DNA from: an uncultured Clostridia bacterium
GTDB taxonomy: Bacteria; Bacillota; Clostridia; Oscillospirales; Acutalibacteraceae
Assembly: GCA_937884625.1 (NCBI GenBank)
Contig: CALGCE010000151.1
Location: 1-16,333, forward strand
Length of the DNA: 16,333 nt
Direction of reading: 5' to 3'
The notes beneath the pieces were generated by a model. The model made no database searches. It was given only the letters and a program-made list of their open reading frames with translations, and was not told the DNA's origin. Below are positions 1 to 5,840 of this stretch, piece by piece. Made by a program: the position numbers and the translations under genes. Within the stretch, counting starts at the first letter, position 1, and each line of letters opens with the position of its first letter.

Positions 1-1
1 G

Positions 2-295
2 GCTATCAAGGACCTCGACATCGACAACAATGCCTTCAAGGGTGTTGAGGCTATCATCCAGTCTATGACTCCATACGAGCGTCAGCATCCTGAGTGCATG
101 AACCAGAGCCGCAAGAACCGCATCGCCAAGGGTTCGGGTACTTCGATCCAGGAGGTCAACCGTCTGGTCAAGCAGTTCGATGATATGCGCAAGGTGATGA
201 AGAAGATGAATGATATGAAGGGTAACCCTCGCGCTATGATGCAGATGCAGCAGATGGCGGCTAAGATGAAGGGTAAGGGATTCCCTGGAATGTAA
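2..295 (+). CDS. ffh: Signal recognition particle protein Ffh, C-terminal M domain (5' partial)
   Basis: The frame is open from base 2 to the TAA at 293-295 and enters from outside the window, so only about the last 97 residues are present. They form the methionine-rich M domain, with the conserved run 'MTPYERQHPE', then 'RKNRIAKGSG' (the helix-turn-helix that binds 4.5S/SRP RNA), then 'VNRLVKQFDDMRKVMKKM' and a Met/Gln/Lys-rich end finishing in 'GFPGM'. Family knowledge: Ffh is the SRP GTPase that binds signal sequences and delivers ribosomes to FtsY at the membrane. Sequence style (IDNNAFKGVEAIIQSMTPYER, C/G-ending codons such as ATC, CTC, AAG) fits Bacteroidetes and contrasts with the AT-rich genes that follow. 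The next start codon, at 308, begins a FolD-like N-terminus, the expected Bacteroidetes neighbour. Confidence 0.93.
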   Translation, partial: AIKDLDIDNNAFKGVEAIIQSMTPYERQHPECMNQSRKNRIAKGSGTSIQEVNRLVKQFDDMRKVMKKMNDMKGNPRAMMQMQQMAAKMKGKGFPGM

Positions 296-307
296 AACTA
301 TTGAAAT

Positions 308-784
308 ATGCAACTTATTGATGGAAAGGCAACCGCTGCTGCAATTGATAAAGACGGTTGGCTCCATACGGGCGACCTTGCATGCAAAACCGAAGACGGA
401 AACTACCGCATTACGGGAAGACTTAAAGATATGATAATAAGAGGCGGAGAGAATATATATCCGAAAGAAATTGAGGAATTTATATATACTAATCCCAAGG
501 TCAGTGATGTTCAGGTAGTAGGCGTTCCCGACGATCAGTACGGTGAAGAAATTTTAGCCTGTATAATTTTAAAGGAAAACGAGCAGATGACACAAGACGA
601 AATGAAAGAATATATCGCACAAAATATGGCACGTCATAAGGTACCTAAATATATTGAGTTTGTTTCAGAATTTCCTATGAATGCGGCAGGAAAAATTTTA
701 AAGTATAAAATAAGAGAGGATGCTGTCAAAAGATTAGGACTAAACGCAAATGACAGCATAGTTATGGATAATGGTAAACGGTAA
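308..784 (+). pseudogene. Chimeric ORF: FolD N-terminus joined in frame to acyl-CoA synthetase C-terminal domain
   Basis: This 158-codon ORF appears to be two gene pieces. Residues 1-13 ([13 protein letters not shown]) match the start of Bacteroidetes/Prevotella FolD, which normally follows ffh. From about residue 14 the protein is the C-terminal domain of a class I AMP-forming acyl-CoA synthetase: 'GWLHTGDLA', the hinge motif '[19 protein letters not shown]', and near the end '[15 protein letters not shown]', which carries the A10 catalytic lysine. The whole ATP-binding N-terminal domain of the ligase, normally about 350-400 residues, is missing, as is the rest of FolD. A real ligase would read '...[17 protein letters not shown]', so the join lies within sequence both genes could share. 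The ligase stop overlaps the next start by 14 nt, which is a normal operon arrangement. As written, the fusion would not be a functional enzyme. Confidence 0.85.
329..346 (+). other. Probable assembly junction between Bacteroidetes and Clostridia sequence
   Basis: GCAACCGCTGCTGCAATT encodes ATAAAI, which fits both FolD ('[10 protein letters not shown]') and an acyl-CoA synthetase ('[12 protein letters not shown]'). Everything to the left is Bacteroidetes-like and everything to the right Clostridia-like. An 18-base stretch shared by two genomes is a typical place for a short-read assembler to misjoin. The exact breakpoint inside or beside this stretch cannot be fixed from one sequence. Confidence 0.7.
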
Positions 785-1577
785 TTTATTTGTAATTGAT
801 GCACACTGTCATGTATACCCCGATAAAATTGCAATATTGGCATCAGGGAATACCGACCGCTTTTACGAAACCGTTTCAAAACATGACGGCAAAGTAGGTA
901 CTCTTTTGGATTTAAAGAATGAAAGCGGTATAGACCACTTTTTGATACAGTCGGTAGCAACAACACCAAAGCAGGTGCAAAGTATTAATAGATTTATTGC
1001 CGAAACTGTAAATAAAAGTAACGGCATTATGACGGGACTTGGCACTCTTCACCCCGACAGTGCCGATTTAAGAGCAGATGTAATGCAGATAAAGCAACTC
1101 GGTCTGCATGGAGTAAAACTGCACCCTGATATACAGCAGTTTAAAATTGACGATTACAGATGTCTTAAAATTTACGAACTCTGTGAGCAGGAAAATTTAC
1201 CAATACTTATGCATACGGGCGACAATAGGTATGATTTTTCAAATCCAAACCGACTTTTACCCGTCATTAAGATTTTCGATAAACTCACCCTCGTCGCCGC
1301 TCATCTCGGCGGATGGTCAGTTTGGGACGAAGCGGCGGAAAAACTGCAAGGTATAGAAAATTTGTATTTTGACTGCTCATCATCATTCTTTTGGCTGAAA
1401 GGTAAGCGTGTAAAAGAAATAATCGAAACCTACGGGACAGACCGTGTACTGTTCGGCAGTGATTATCCTATGTTTTCGCCAAAATCGGAACTTGATACCC
1501 TGTTATCTCTTGGCTTTAATGATGACGAACTTAAAATGATTCTATCGGAAAATGCAAAAAAAGTTTATAATATTTAA
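771..1577 (+). CDS. Amidohydrolase_2 family metal-dependent hydrolase
   Basis: This 268-residue protein has the hallmarks of a TIM-barrel amidohydrolase of the Amidohydro_2 (PF04909) type. It has the N-terminal metal motif 'IDAHCHVYP' (HxH, residues about 12-14), the strand 'GVKLHPD', the histidine in 'LMHTGDN', the histidine in 'AAHLGGW', and the C-terminal aspartate in 'LFGSDYPM'. The length is usual for compact members. Family members hydrolyse or decarboxylate varied small cyclic or acidic substrates, and the substrate here cannot be read from sequence. The ATG at 771 overlaps the ligase stop by 14 nt, so the two are probably co-transcribed and translationally coupled, since no strong Shine-Dalgarno precedes it. 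It is cytoplasmic, with no signal peptide. TatD-type DNase is a less likely alternative because the motif context differs. Confidence 0.85.
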   Translation: MVNGNLFVIDAHCHVYPDKIAILASGNTDRFYETVSKHDGKVGTLLDLKNESGIDHFLIQSVATTPKQVQSINRFIAETVNKSNGIMTGLGTLHPDSADLRADVMQIKQLGLHGVKLHPDIQQFKIDDYRCLKIYELCEQENLPILMHTGDNRYDFSNPNRLLPVIKIFDKLTLVAAHLGGWSVWDEAAEKLQGIENLYFDCSSSFFWLKGKRVKEIIETYGTDRVLFGSDYPMFSPKSELDTLLSLGFNDDELKMILSENAKKVYNI

Positions 1578-1594
1578 AGGACTTGTTTTAAAAT

Positions 1595-2416
1595 ATGCAG
1601 AATAATAAATTAATTGTTACATTAATAATCTTTGCACTTGTGTTTTTTAGCCTTTGCGGTTGCAGAAAAAACAATGTCGATGATTTAAGTCGTGAAAGCA
1701 GTTTTCCGTCTATGACATCATCGCAAGAAAGCGAAGAAGAACAGACGGAAGAGGTAGCGCCCGAAAGTACGCAGGCTGTAGCATCGGTTACACAAGAAAC
1801 ATCTTCTGTATCTTCTGCGTCTTCGGCACAAAAAACACCTGACAAACCTAAAACCAATCCAAACCCCTATCTTCTTAAAGTTAACCGTACACAAAATTTG
1901 GTAATTGCATATTCAAAAGACCAAAACGGCGAATACACCGTTCCTGCAAGGGCTATGGTATGTTCGGTCGGTTTAGACGGTGCTACGCCTACGGGTACAT
2001 ACAATACCAAAAATAAATACGATTGGCGTCTGCTTATGGGCAACGTTTACGGTCAGTATGCAACGAGGATTACGGGAAGTATACTTTTTCACTCGGTGCA
2101 GTACAGTTCAAAAGATAAATCCACACTAAACTACAACGAATATAATAAACTCGGCAGTCCAGCCTCGCACGGTTGCGTTCGTATGACGGTAACAGATGCC
2201 AAATGGATATACGATAACTGCCCCATTGGTACTACCGTAGTGATATATGACAGCGACAACCCTGAGCCTCTTGCAAAGCCGTCTGCACAAAAAATCGACC
2301 CTGCAAGTCCAATATGCGGTTGGGACCCTACCGACCCAGACCCCAACAATCCATACAATAATCCACAACCCGAACCGCAAGAACCCACACAGCAAGAAGA
2401 ACAACAAACAGAATAA
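1595..2416 (+). CDS. Lipoprotein L,D-transpeptidase (YkuD domain)
   Basis: A 273-residue secreted enzyme. Residues 1-23 form a lipoprotein signal peptide: positively charged start, hydrophobic stretch, then a lipobox ending at Cys23 ('FSLCGC'). Residues about 27-85 are a Ser/Thr/Glu/Gln-rich linker. The YkuD catalytic domain spans about 88-225, with His166 ('ILFHSVQ') and the signature 'SHGCVRM' at about 191-197, in which Cys194 is the nucleophile. The family makes 3-3 peptidoglycan cross-links or attaches proteins to stem peptides, on the outer face of the membrane. The last ~45 residues are an unusual Pro/Gln/Glu/Asn-rich tail. A possible Shine-Dalgarno (AAAGGA near 1575) lies a little far upstream. 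It sits 17 nt after the amidohydrolase and is closed by a strong terminator, so it probably ends that operon. Confidence 0.92.
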   Translation: MQNNKLIVTLIIFALVFFSLCGCRKNNVDDLSRESSFPSMTSSQESEEEQTEEVAPESTQAVASVTQETSSVSSASSAQKTPDKPKTNPNPYLLKVNRTQNLVIAYSKDQNGEYTVPARAMVCSVGLDGATPTGTYNTKNKYDWRLLMGNVYGQYATRITGSILFHSVQYSSKDKSTLNYNEYNKLGSPASHGCVRMTVTDAKWIYDNCPIGTTVVIYDSDNPEPLAKPSAQKIDPASPICGWDPTDPDPNNPYNNPQPEPQEPTQQEEQQTE

Positions 2417-2420
2417 TGAT

Positions 2421-2465
2421 AAAAACAATCTCGGTTTGAAACTTAACAAACCGAGATTGTTTTTT
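2421..2465 (+). terminator. Rho-independent terminator after the L,D-transpeptidase gene
   Basis: A perfect 17-bp stem: AAAACAATCTCGGTTTG at 2422-2438 pairs with 2447-2463 around an 8-nt loop, and the 3' side ends in a run of T. It lies just after the stop codon of the lipoprotein gene and separates that operon from the promoter at 2505. Confidence 0.93.
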
Positions 2466-2504
2466 GCACATTTTCTGATTTTACTGTTATTTAGTTAAAA
2501 TATC

Positions 2505-2533
2505 TTGTCAAAAGCAGTACGATATGCTATAAT
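2505..2533 (+). promoter_or_regulatory. Strong sigma-70/SigA-type promoter
   Basis: The -35 box TTGTCA (2505-2510) and the -10 box TATAAT (2528-2533) are separated by exactly 17 bp. Transcription should start at about 2540, at the first base of the long RNA stem. This is one of the best promoter matches in the window, and it drives the structured RNA and possibly the small Cys-rich gene beyond it. Confidence 0.85.
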
Positions 2534-2539
2534 GTGTTT

Positions 2540-2699
2540 ACCACGCAAAACTTAATATTTATCACGTCACAGGTGTGTATTTTTATTTTGGTAAAAATGC
2601 ATACTCAATTTCTGCATACTTGTGTGCGTGATAAGTTTTGTGTGGTAGCAAACGGAGTTATGCGTTTTTCGGTGCGTGACTTCGGTTACGCACTTTTTT
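2540..2699 (+). ncRNA. Structured leader or small RNA with its own promoter and terminator
   Basis: The predicted transcript begins with a rod. Bases 2540-2552 (ACCACGCAAAACT) pair with 2634-2646, a 7-nt bulge follows, 2560-2566 pair with 2627-2633, and 2568-2579 pair with 2613-2624 (12 bp with three G-U). An inner hairpin TTTTTA/TAAAAA sits at 2580-2597. An alternative 13-bp inner hairpin (2575-2587 with 2592-2604) excludes the 12-bp stem. An unpaired linker (2647-2671) leads to an intrinsic terminator. The protein gene starts 19 nt after the T-run, the usual spacing for a transcription-attenuating leader (riboswitch-like). A stand-alone RNA is also possible; the elongated rod recalls 6S RNA in shape, but I could not match conserved 6S bases. 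No known riboswitch class was recognised. Confidence 0.6.
2672..2699 (+). terminator. Intrinsic terminator at the end of the structured RNA
   Basis: GTGCGTGAC (2672-2680) pairs with GTTACGCAC (2685-2693), with one G-U pair, around a stable TTCG tetraloop, and six T follow (2694-2699). The 5' arm repeats an 8-mer, GTGCGTGA, that also occurs in the rod at 2624-2631, so the 3' arm has two possible partners. Confidence 0.9.
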
Positions 2700-2718
2700 A
2701 ATTTTGCAGGTGTTAAAA

Positions 2719-2910
2719 ATGGAATGTCTTAATAATTTTTGTATTTATCAAAAAGATGACGAATGTATGCTTGATGAAATAGAACTTGATACTAACGGTA
2801 CTTGTGTGTCGTGTATTTATCCTGATATTCCGCCACAAATATTGAAATATGAAAAAGATAAATTAAGAAAAAGGTATGATGAGGAAGATGGCAGAGATGA
2901 TTTTTCTTAA
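2719..2910 (+). CDS. Small Cys-rich protein of unknown function
   Basis: A 63-residue acidic protein with five cysteines (Cys3, Cys8, Cys16, Cys29, Cys32) arranged as 'MECLNNFCIYQKDDECMLDE...GTCVSCIYPDI', followed by a charged Lys/Asp/Glu tail. Similar short proteins beginning 'MEC...C.Y' are, as I recall, common in Clostridia, but no function is known to me. The cysteine spacing could bind zinc or another metal; that is inference. The ATG at 2719 is chosen over an upstream TTG at 2704 because the purine-rich GCAGGTG (2706-2712) lies at proper ribosome-binding distance from it. The gene has no promoter of its own after the terminator at 2672-2699, so expression probably depends on read-through. 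Its TAA stop overlaps the first AATGAAG unit of the downstream repeat. Confidence 0.75.
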   Translation: MECLNNFCIYQKDDECMLDEIELDTNGTCVSCIYPDIPPQILKYEKDKLRKRYDEEDGRDDFS

Positions 2911-3056
2911 TGAAGGCACTCACATTTGTTCGTTAATGAAGCAAAATGAAGACGGGCTACGCCCTAATGAAGCGAAGTCGCCCGTTTTTCTCATTTTCAT
3001 TTCTTCATTAGCGTAAGCGTCTTCATTCTTCATTAGCCCGTTAGGGCGACTTCATT
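2909..3056. repeat. Modular inverted repeat of AATGAAG / CTTCATT units
   Basis: Four copies of AATGAAG in the left half (2909, 2935, 2945, 2966) face four copies of CTTCATT in the right half (3003, 3021, 3028, 3050). Between them are short GC-rich modules: GGGC-TAC-GCCC (2954-2964), GCCC-GTTA-GGGC (3036-3047), and the 10-bp inverted pair GAAGTCGCCC (2974-2983) with GGGCGACTTC (3044-3053). CTAATGAAG (2965-2973) is matched by CTTCATTAG at 3003 and 3028. The order of modules differs between halves, so it is a shuffled palindrome rather than one clean hairpin. It may be a miniature intergenic repeat element. There is no coding potential and no transposase. Confidence 0.8.
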
Positions 3057-3057
3057 G

Positions 3058-3087
3058 AAAAAACCACTTCTTACGAAGTGGTTTTTT
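3058..3087. terminator. Bidirectional intrinsic terminator
   Basis: AAAAAACCACTTC (3058-3070) and GAAGTGGTTTTTT (3075-3087) form a 13-bp stem around TTAC, with A and T runs on the two sides, so it can stop transcription from either strand. It lies immediately downstream of the tRNA-Val gene on the minus strand and is the convergent end for the small Cys-rich gene on the plus strand. Confidence 0.92.
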
Positions 3088-3088
3088 C

Positions 3089-3165
3089 TGGTGGAGACGG
3101 TTGGACTTGAACCAATGACCCCCTGCATGTCAAGCAGGTACTCTAACCAACTGAGCTACGCCTCC
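3089..3165 (-). tRNA. tRNA-Val (anticodon GAC)
   Basis: A full 77-nt cloverleaf reads on the minus strand. The acceptor stem GGAGGCG/CGTCTCC has one G-U pair, the D arm GCTC...GAGT follows, and the anticodon stem CCTGC/GCAGG encloses the loop TTGACAT. The anticodon GAC (plus-strand 3129-3131) reads valine codons GUC and GUU. The T arm ATTGG-TTCAAGT-CCAAC has an A-C mismatch at its base. The 3' CCA is encoded. It is flanked by its own promoter and an immediate terminator. Confidence 0.95.
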
Positions 3166-3185
3166 GAAATTCAGTTTGCTAAAAC

Positions 3186-3214
3186 AGTATAGCACAAGAA
3201 GTATTACAAATCAA
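3186..3214 (-). promoter_or_regulatory. Promoter for tRNA-Val, overlapping the rlmD stop
   Basis: On the minus strand, TTGATT (3214-3209) and TATACT (3191-3186) are separated by 17 bp, and TGC just before the -10 box makes it an extended -10. Transcription should start near 3179, about 14 nt before the mature tRNA 5' end. The -35 box overlaps the last bases of rlmD. Confidence 0.75.
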
Positions 3215-4551
3215 GTGTTAATTAACAAAGCTACCGTTTCAACATGTGCCGTTCTTGGGAATAAATCAAAAGGTGTGTACTCTATAAGTTGATACCCTGA
3301 ATTTGAAAGAATTGCGACATCTCTTGCAAGAGTTGCTACGTCGCAGGATATATACACTATCCTTTCAGGATTAAAGCCGTGTGCGACAGTAGAAAGCAAC
3401 TGCTCTGTACAACCCTTTCTCGGTGGGTCTAATATAACGGTATCAGGCTTAAATCCTTGTCCGTTTAGTTTTGAAACTGCACTCGAAGCATCAAAACATA
3501 TAAATTGTGCATTATTAATACCATTTTTAAGGGCATTGATTTTTGCATCCTCTACTGCCTGCGGTATTATTTCTACACCTATTATTTTATTTGCCCTTTT
3601 TGCCATTGAAAGACCTATCGTTCCCGTTCCGCAATAAAGGTCAAGAATATTTTTATTATCGGGTTTTGCATACTCTTGTGCCTTTTTATAAAGGTTTTCT
3701 GCCATATTATGATTTACCTGATAAAACGAAAACGGGGACAGCCTTATCTTAACACCGCACAAAACGTCGGTTATGTACTCTTTTCCGTAAATAAGTACGT
3801 TTCTATCTCCTAATATAACATTTGTGTTTTCTTTATTTATATTAAGTTGTACACTTTTAAGCCTGTCACCTAATACTTCACTTAATCTATTAGTAAGTTT
3901 ATCACTGTATGGCAGTTGTTCTCCGTTTATTACTACTACCGCCATTATCTCGCCCGTATTTTCGGCTTTTCTTAAATAAAGGTGTCTTACAAGTCCCCTT
4001 TTTGTGTTTTCATCATAAACCGAAATACCGTATTCTTTTATAAACTCCTCAAATATTTTTGTTATGTACGAAAACTCTTTTGGTTGCAACAAACAATCGT
4101 CACATTCTGCAACTCTATGAGAATGTGTGGAATAAAAGCCTACTTTACCGCCTAATGATAAAGGGTACTGTGCTTTATTGCGGTAACGCAAACTGTGACC
4201 GCATACAATAGGCATAGGTTTTAAATCAACACCGCCTATTCGTTTCATTGTTTCATAAACCCTATTTTGCTTTAACTCACATTCGCTTTGGTAATTTATA
4301 TGACGAAAAGCACAACCTCCGCACTTTGAAAATACGGGGCAGTCAATTTCAATTCTATTATCACTTTTTGACAAAATTTCCTCTGCTTTGGCAAAAGAAT
4401 AATTTTTCTTGACCTTTAAAATCCTTGCAACAATACTGTCGCCTACCGCCGTAAGCGGTACGAACACCGCCATACCGTTATATTTACCTATACCGCTGCC
4501 GTCTGCCGATATATCGGTTATATCAAGCGGTATTAAATCATTCTTATTCAT
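3211..4551 (-). CDS. rlmD: 23S rRNA (uracil-5-)-methyltransferase, RumA/RlmD family
   Basis: A 446-residue SAM-dependent enzyme that makes 5-methyluridine in 23S rRNA. The N-terminal ~55 residues are a TRAM RNA-binding domain ('ITDISADGSGIGKYNGMAVFVPLTAVGD'). Next comes the Fe-S cysteine cluster 'CPVFSKCGGCAFRH'. The methyltransferase core has the SAM loop 'DLYCGTGTIGLSMA', then 'DPPRKGC', and the catalytic cysteine in 'VYISCDVATLARD' near the C-terminus. Length and motif order are normal. I start at the ATG at 4551 rather than an upstream in-frame ATG at 4650, because the longer version would overlap the preceding gene by nearly 100 nt and adds no TRAM sequence. It begins 4 nt after the stop of the DUF5412-like gene, so it is in the same operon. 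Firmicutes homologues may act as RlmC/RlmD dual enzymes; position specificity is not visible here. Confidence 0.93.
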   Translation of the reverse strand: MNKNDLIPLDITDISADGSGIGKYNGMAVFVPLTAVGDSIVARILKVKKNYSFAKAEEILSKSDNRIEIDCPVFSKCGGCAFRHINYQSECELKQNRVYETMKRIGGVDLKPMPIVCGHSLRYRNKAQYPLSLGGKVGFYSTHSHRVAECDDCLLQPKEFSYITKIFEEFIKEYGISVYDENTKRGLVRHLYLRKAENTGEIMAVVVINGEQLPYSDKLTNRLSEVLGDRLKSVQLNINKENTNVILGDRNVLIYGKEYITDVLCGVKIRLSPFSFYQVNHNMAENLYKKAQEYAKPDNKNILDLYCGTGTIGLSMAKRANKIIGVEIIPQAVEDAKINALKNGINNAQFICFDASSAVSKLNGQGFKPDTVILDPPRKGCTEQLLSTVAHGFNPERIVYISCDVATLARDVAILSNSGYQLIEYTPFDLFPRTAHVETVALLINT

Positions 4552-4555
4552 ATAA

Positions 4556-4966
4556 TTATTTACCTTCGGCAACTCCCTCGTCAACAGCACCCTCTTGGAA
4601 AAGAGAAATACCTCTCCTGCAATCGTAATTACCGCCCTTTGAAACATCAAGTTCCATATCGTTAATTATTATAACATCATTATTAAGCCAAGATGCATTA
4701 ATGCTCTCAATATCCGTCTGCCAAAAAACGTTTTTTGAGCCGTTTTTACCGTCAACGCTTCCCCTTACCGCCGTACCTAAATTATTACTTACAAGATACA
4801 TAGTAAGTTTTTTGTTGCCGTCAGGCGAAGAAACGGAATATATTTTTTTACCATCAGGCAGGTCGTTTATATCAAAGAAAATACTTGTCTTTATACTCAT
4901 AAAAGTATTAATAACAACGACAATTGCCGTAATCACATATAAAAGACTAAAACATACCTTTTTCAT
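4556..4966 (-). CDS. Membrane-anchored DUF5412-like protein
   Basis: A 136-residue protein with one N-terminal transmembrane segment (about residues 5-27) and an outward-facing domain. That domain shows 'SSPDGNKKLTMYLVSNNLGTAVRGSV' followed by 'VFWQTDIESINASWLNNDVIIINDMELDV', resembling DUF5412 proteins of Firmicutes ('SPDGKK...Y...AVRG...W...W.....V.ING..L'). No function is established for that group. A good Shine-Dalgarno (AAAGGGA) lies 8 nt before the ATG at 4966. Its stop is 4 nt before rlmD, so the two are probably co-translated. The family assignment is from remembered motif similarity, not a search. Confidence 0.7.
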   Translation of the reverse strand: MKKVCFSLLYVITAIVVVINTFMSIKTSIFFDINDLPDGKKIYSVSSPDGNKKLTMYLVSNNLGTAVRGSVDGKNGSKNVFWQTDIESINASWLNNDVIIINDMELDVSKGGNYDCRRGISLFQEGAVDEGVAEGK

Positions 4967-4984
4967 ATGATAATTCCCTTTCTA

Positions 4985-5791
4985 TTAAATATCAGCCGAA
5001 TAATAAGGTGCAGAGTTATTACCGCTTATCTCGTCAACGACACGGTTATACTGTGCTACTGCAAATCTGCAATGTACCAAATATGACATTATAAAATAAG
5101 GCAAAATAAAACATAACGGCATTAGAAGTATGCTAAGCAGTATCCACAAAGCAAAACTGATAATAAGAAAAAAGAAATCAAATGCCGTACGTTTTGATAT
5201 AACCGTAGAAAAATGCAACGCTTCTAAGACATCTATACCGTCATCGGCAACGAACAAAAACGGTGCAATATAAAATCTGAGTGATACAAAAAACAGCACT
5301 ATCAAAGCAGAAACCTTTAAGACTTCGGAAACAATCCAAAGATTTGAAGTCCATAAAGGCATCGTTATACCAAACAGGTCATAAAGGTGACCGTTTTGCA
5401 AAACGTCGGTAATAACCGCAGGTATCATCAATACTAACCCTATTACCAAAAGTCTTAATGCAATAATAACGTTTAGTTTTATAACCCTTAAATAACTGTG
5501 TTTAGATGAAAAATAATAAAAAATTGATATAACGCCATCATTTTGTCCCCATTGCATTCGTCTGAAAAATCTGATAAGTCCGTAAAAAAGCGGAATTAGG
5601 ATAAATAATATGAATAAAGCCAAAACCGTATAATATGCGACACGTCCGAAAACAGTTCCTAAAAGTTTTGACAAAAGATAACATATAATCGAAGAAAAAA
5701 CAACCACAGTAGAACCTATTACGCTTTTTAGGTAATTAGGTTTTAACGCAGTTTTAGCAGTATCTTTCACAATTGCACTCGACGCTACCAT
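4985..5791 (-). CDS. Polytopic membrane protein, DUF975-like
   Basis: A 268-residue integral membrane protein with about five to six hydrophobic segments (roughly residues 25-47, 51-72, 103-128, 152-180 and 207-236) and short polar loops. The layout, the loop 'RFFRRMQWGQNDGVISIFYYFSS', the 'RFYIAPFLFVADDGIDVLEALHFS' stretch and the C-terminal 'YLVHCRFAVAQY' recall DUF975 family proteins. In that family a conserved segment about amplified or upregulated 'VLEAL..S' precedes the last membrane helices. Function is unknown. The start is the ATG at 5791, not the TTG immediately upstream, because AAAGGAAG sits 7 nt before this ATG. It follows pcrA by 49 nt and precedes the DUF5412-like gene by 18 nt. 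Confidence 0.72.
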   Translation of the reverse strand: MVASSAIVKDTAKTALKPNYLKSVIGSTVVVFSSIICYLLSKLLGTVFGRVAYYTVLALFILFILIPLFYGLIRFFRRMQWGQNDGVISIFYYFSSKHSYLRVIKLNVIIALRLLVIGLVLMIPAVITDVLQNGHLYDLFGITMPLWTSNLWIVSEVLKVSALIVLFFVSLRFYIAPFLFVADDGIDVLEALHFSTVISKRTAFDFFFLIISFALWILLSILLMPLCFILPYFIMSYLVHCRFAVAQYNRVVDEISGNNSAPYYSADI

Positions 5792-5840
5792 CAAAACACT
5801 TCCTTTAAGAAAATTTTACGAAAATATTGTTTTAAAAGTG

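Noticed and set aside
2540..2699. Firm assignment to 6S RNA
   Set aside because: The rod shape is suggestive, but I could not match conserved 6S sequence or a clear central bubble, and the position 19 nt before a gene fits a leader equally well.
2660..2701. Thirteen-codon ORF (MRFSVRDFGYALF) exactly over the linker and terminator, preceded by GGAG
   Set aside because: The GGAG is only 2 nt from the ATG, too close for a ribosome-binding site, and the codons coincide with the terminator stem. A leader peptide cannot be supported.
2909..3056. Repeat cluster considered as a CRISPR array
   Set aside because: Units are only 7 bases, unevenly spaced, in both orientations, and no cas gene is present.
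4701..4970. Plus-strand ORF opposite the DUF5412-like gene with a hydrophobic end
   Set aside because: The hydrophobicity mirrors the transmembrane segment on the opposite strand; there is no ribosome-binding site.
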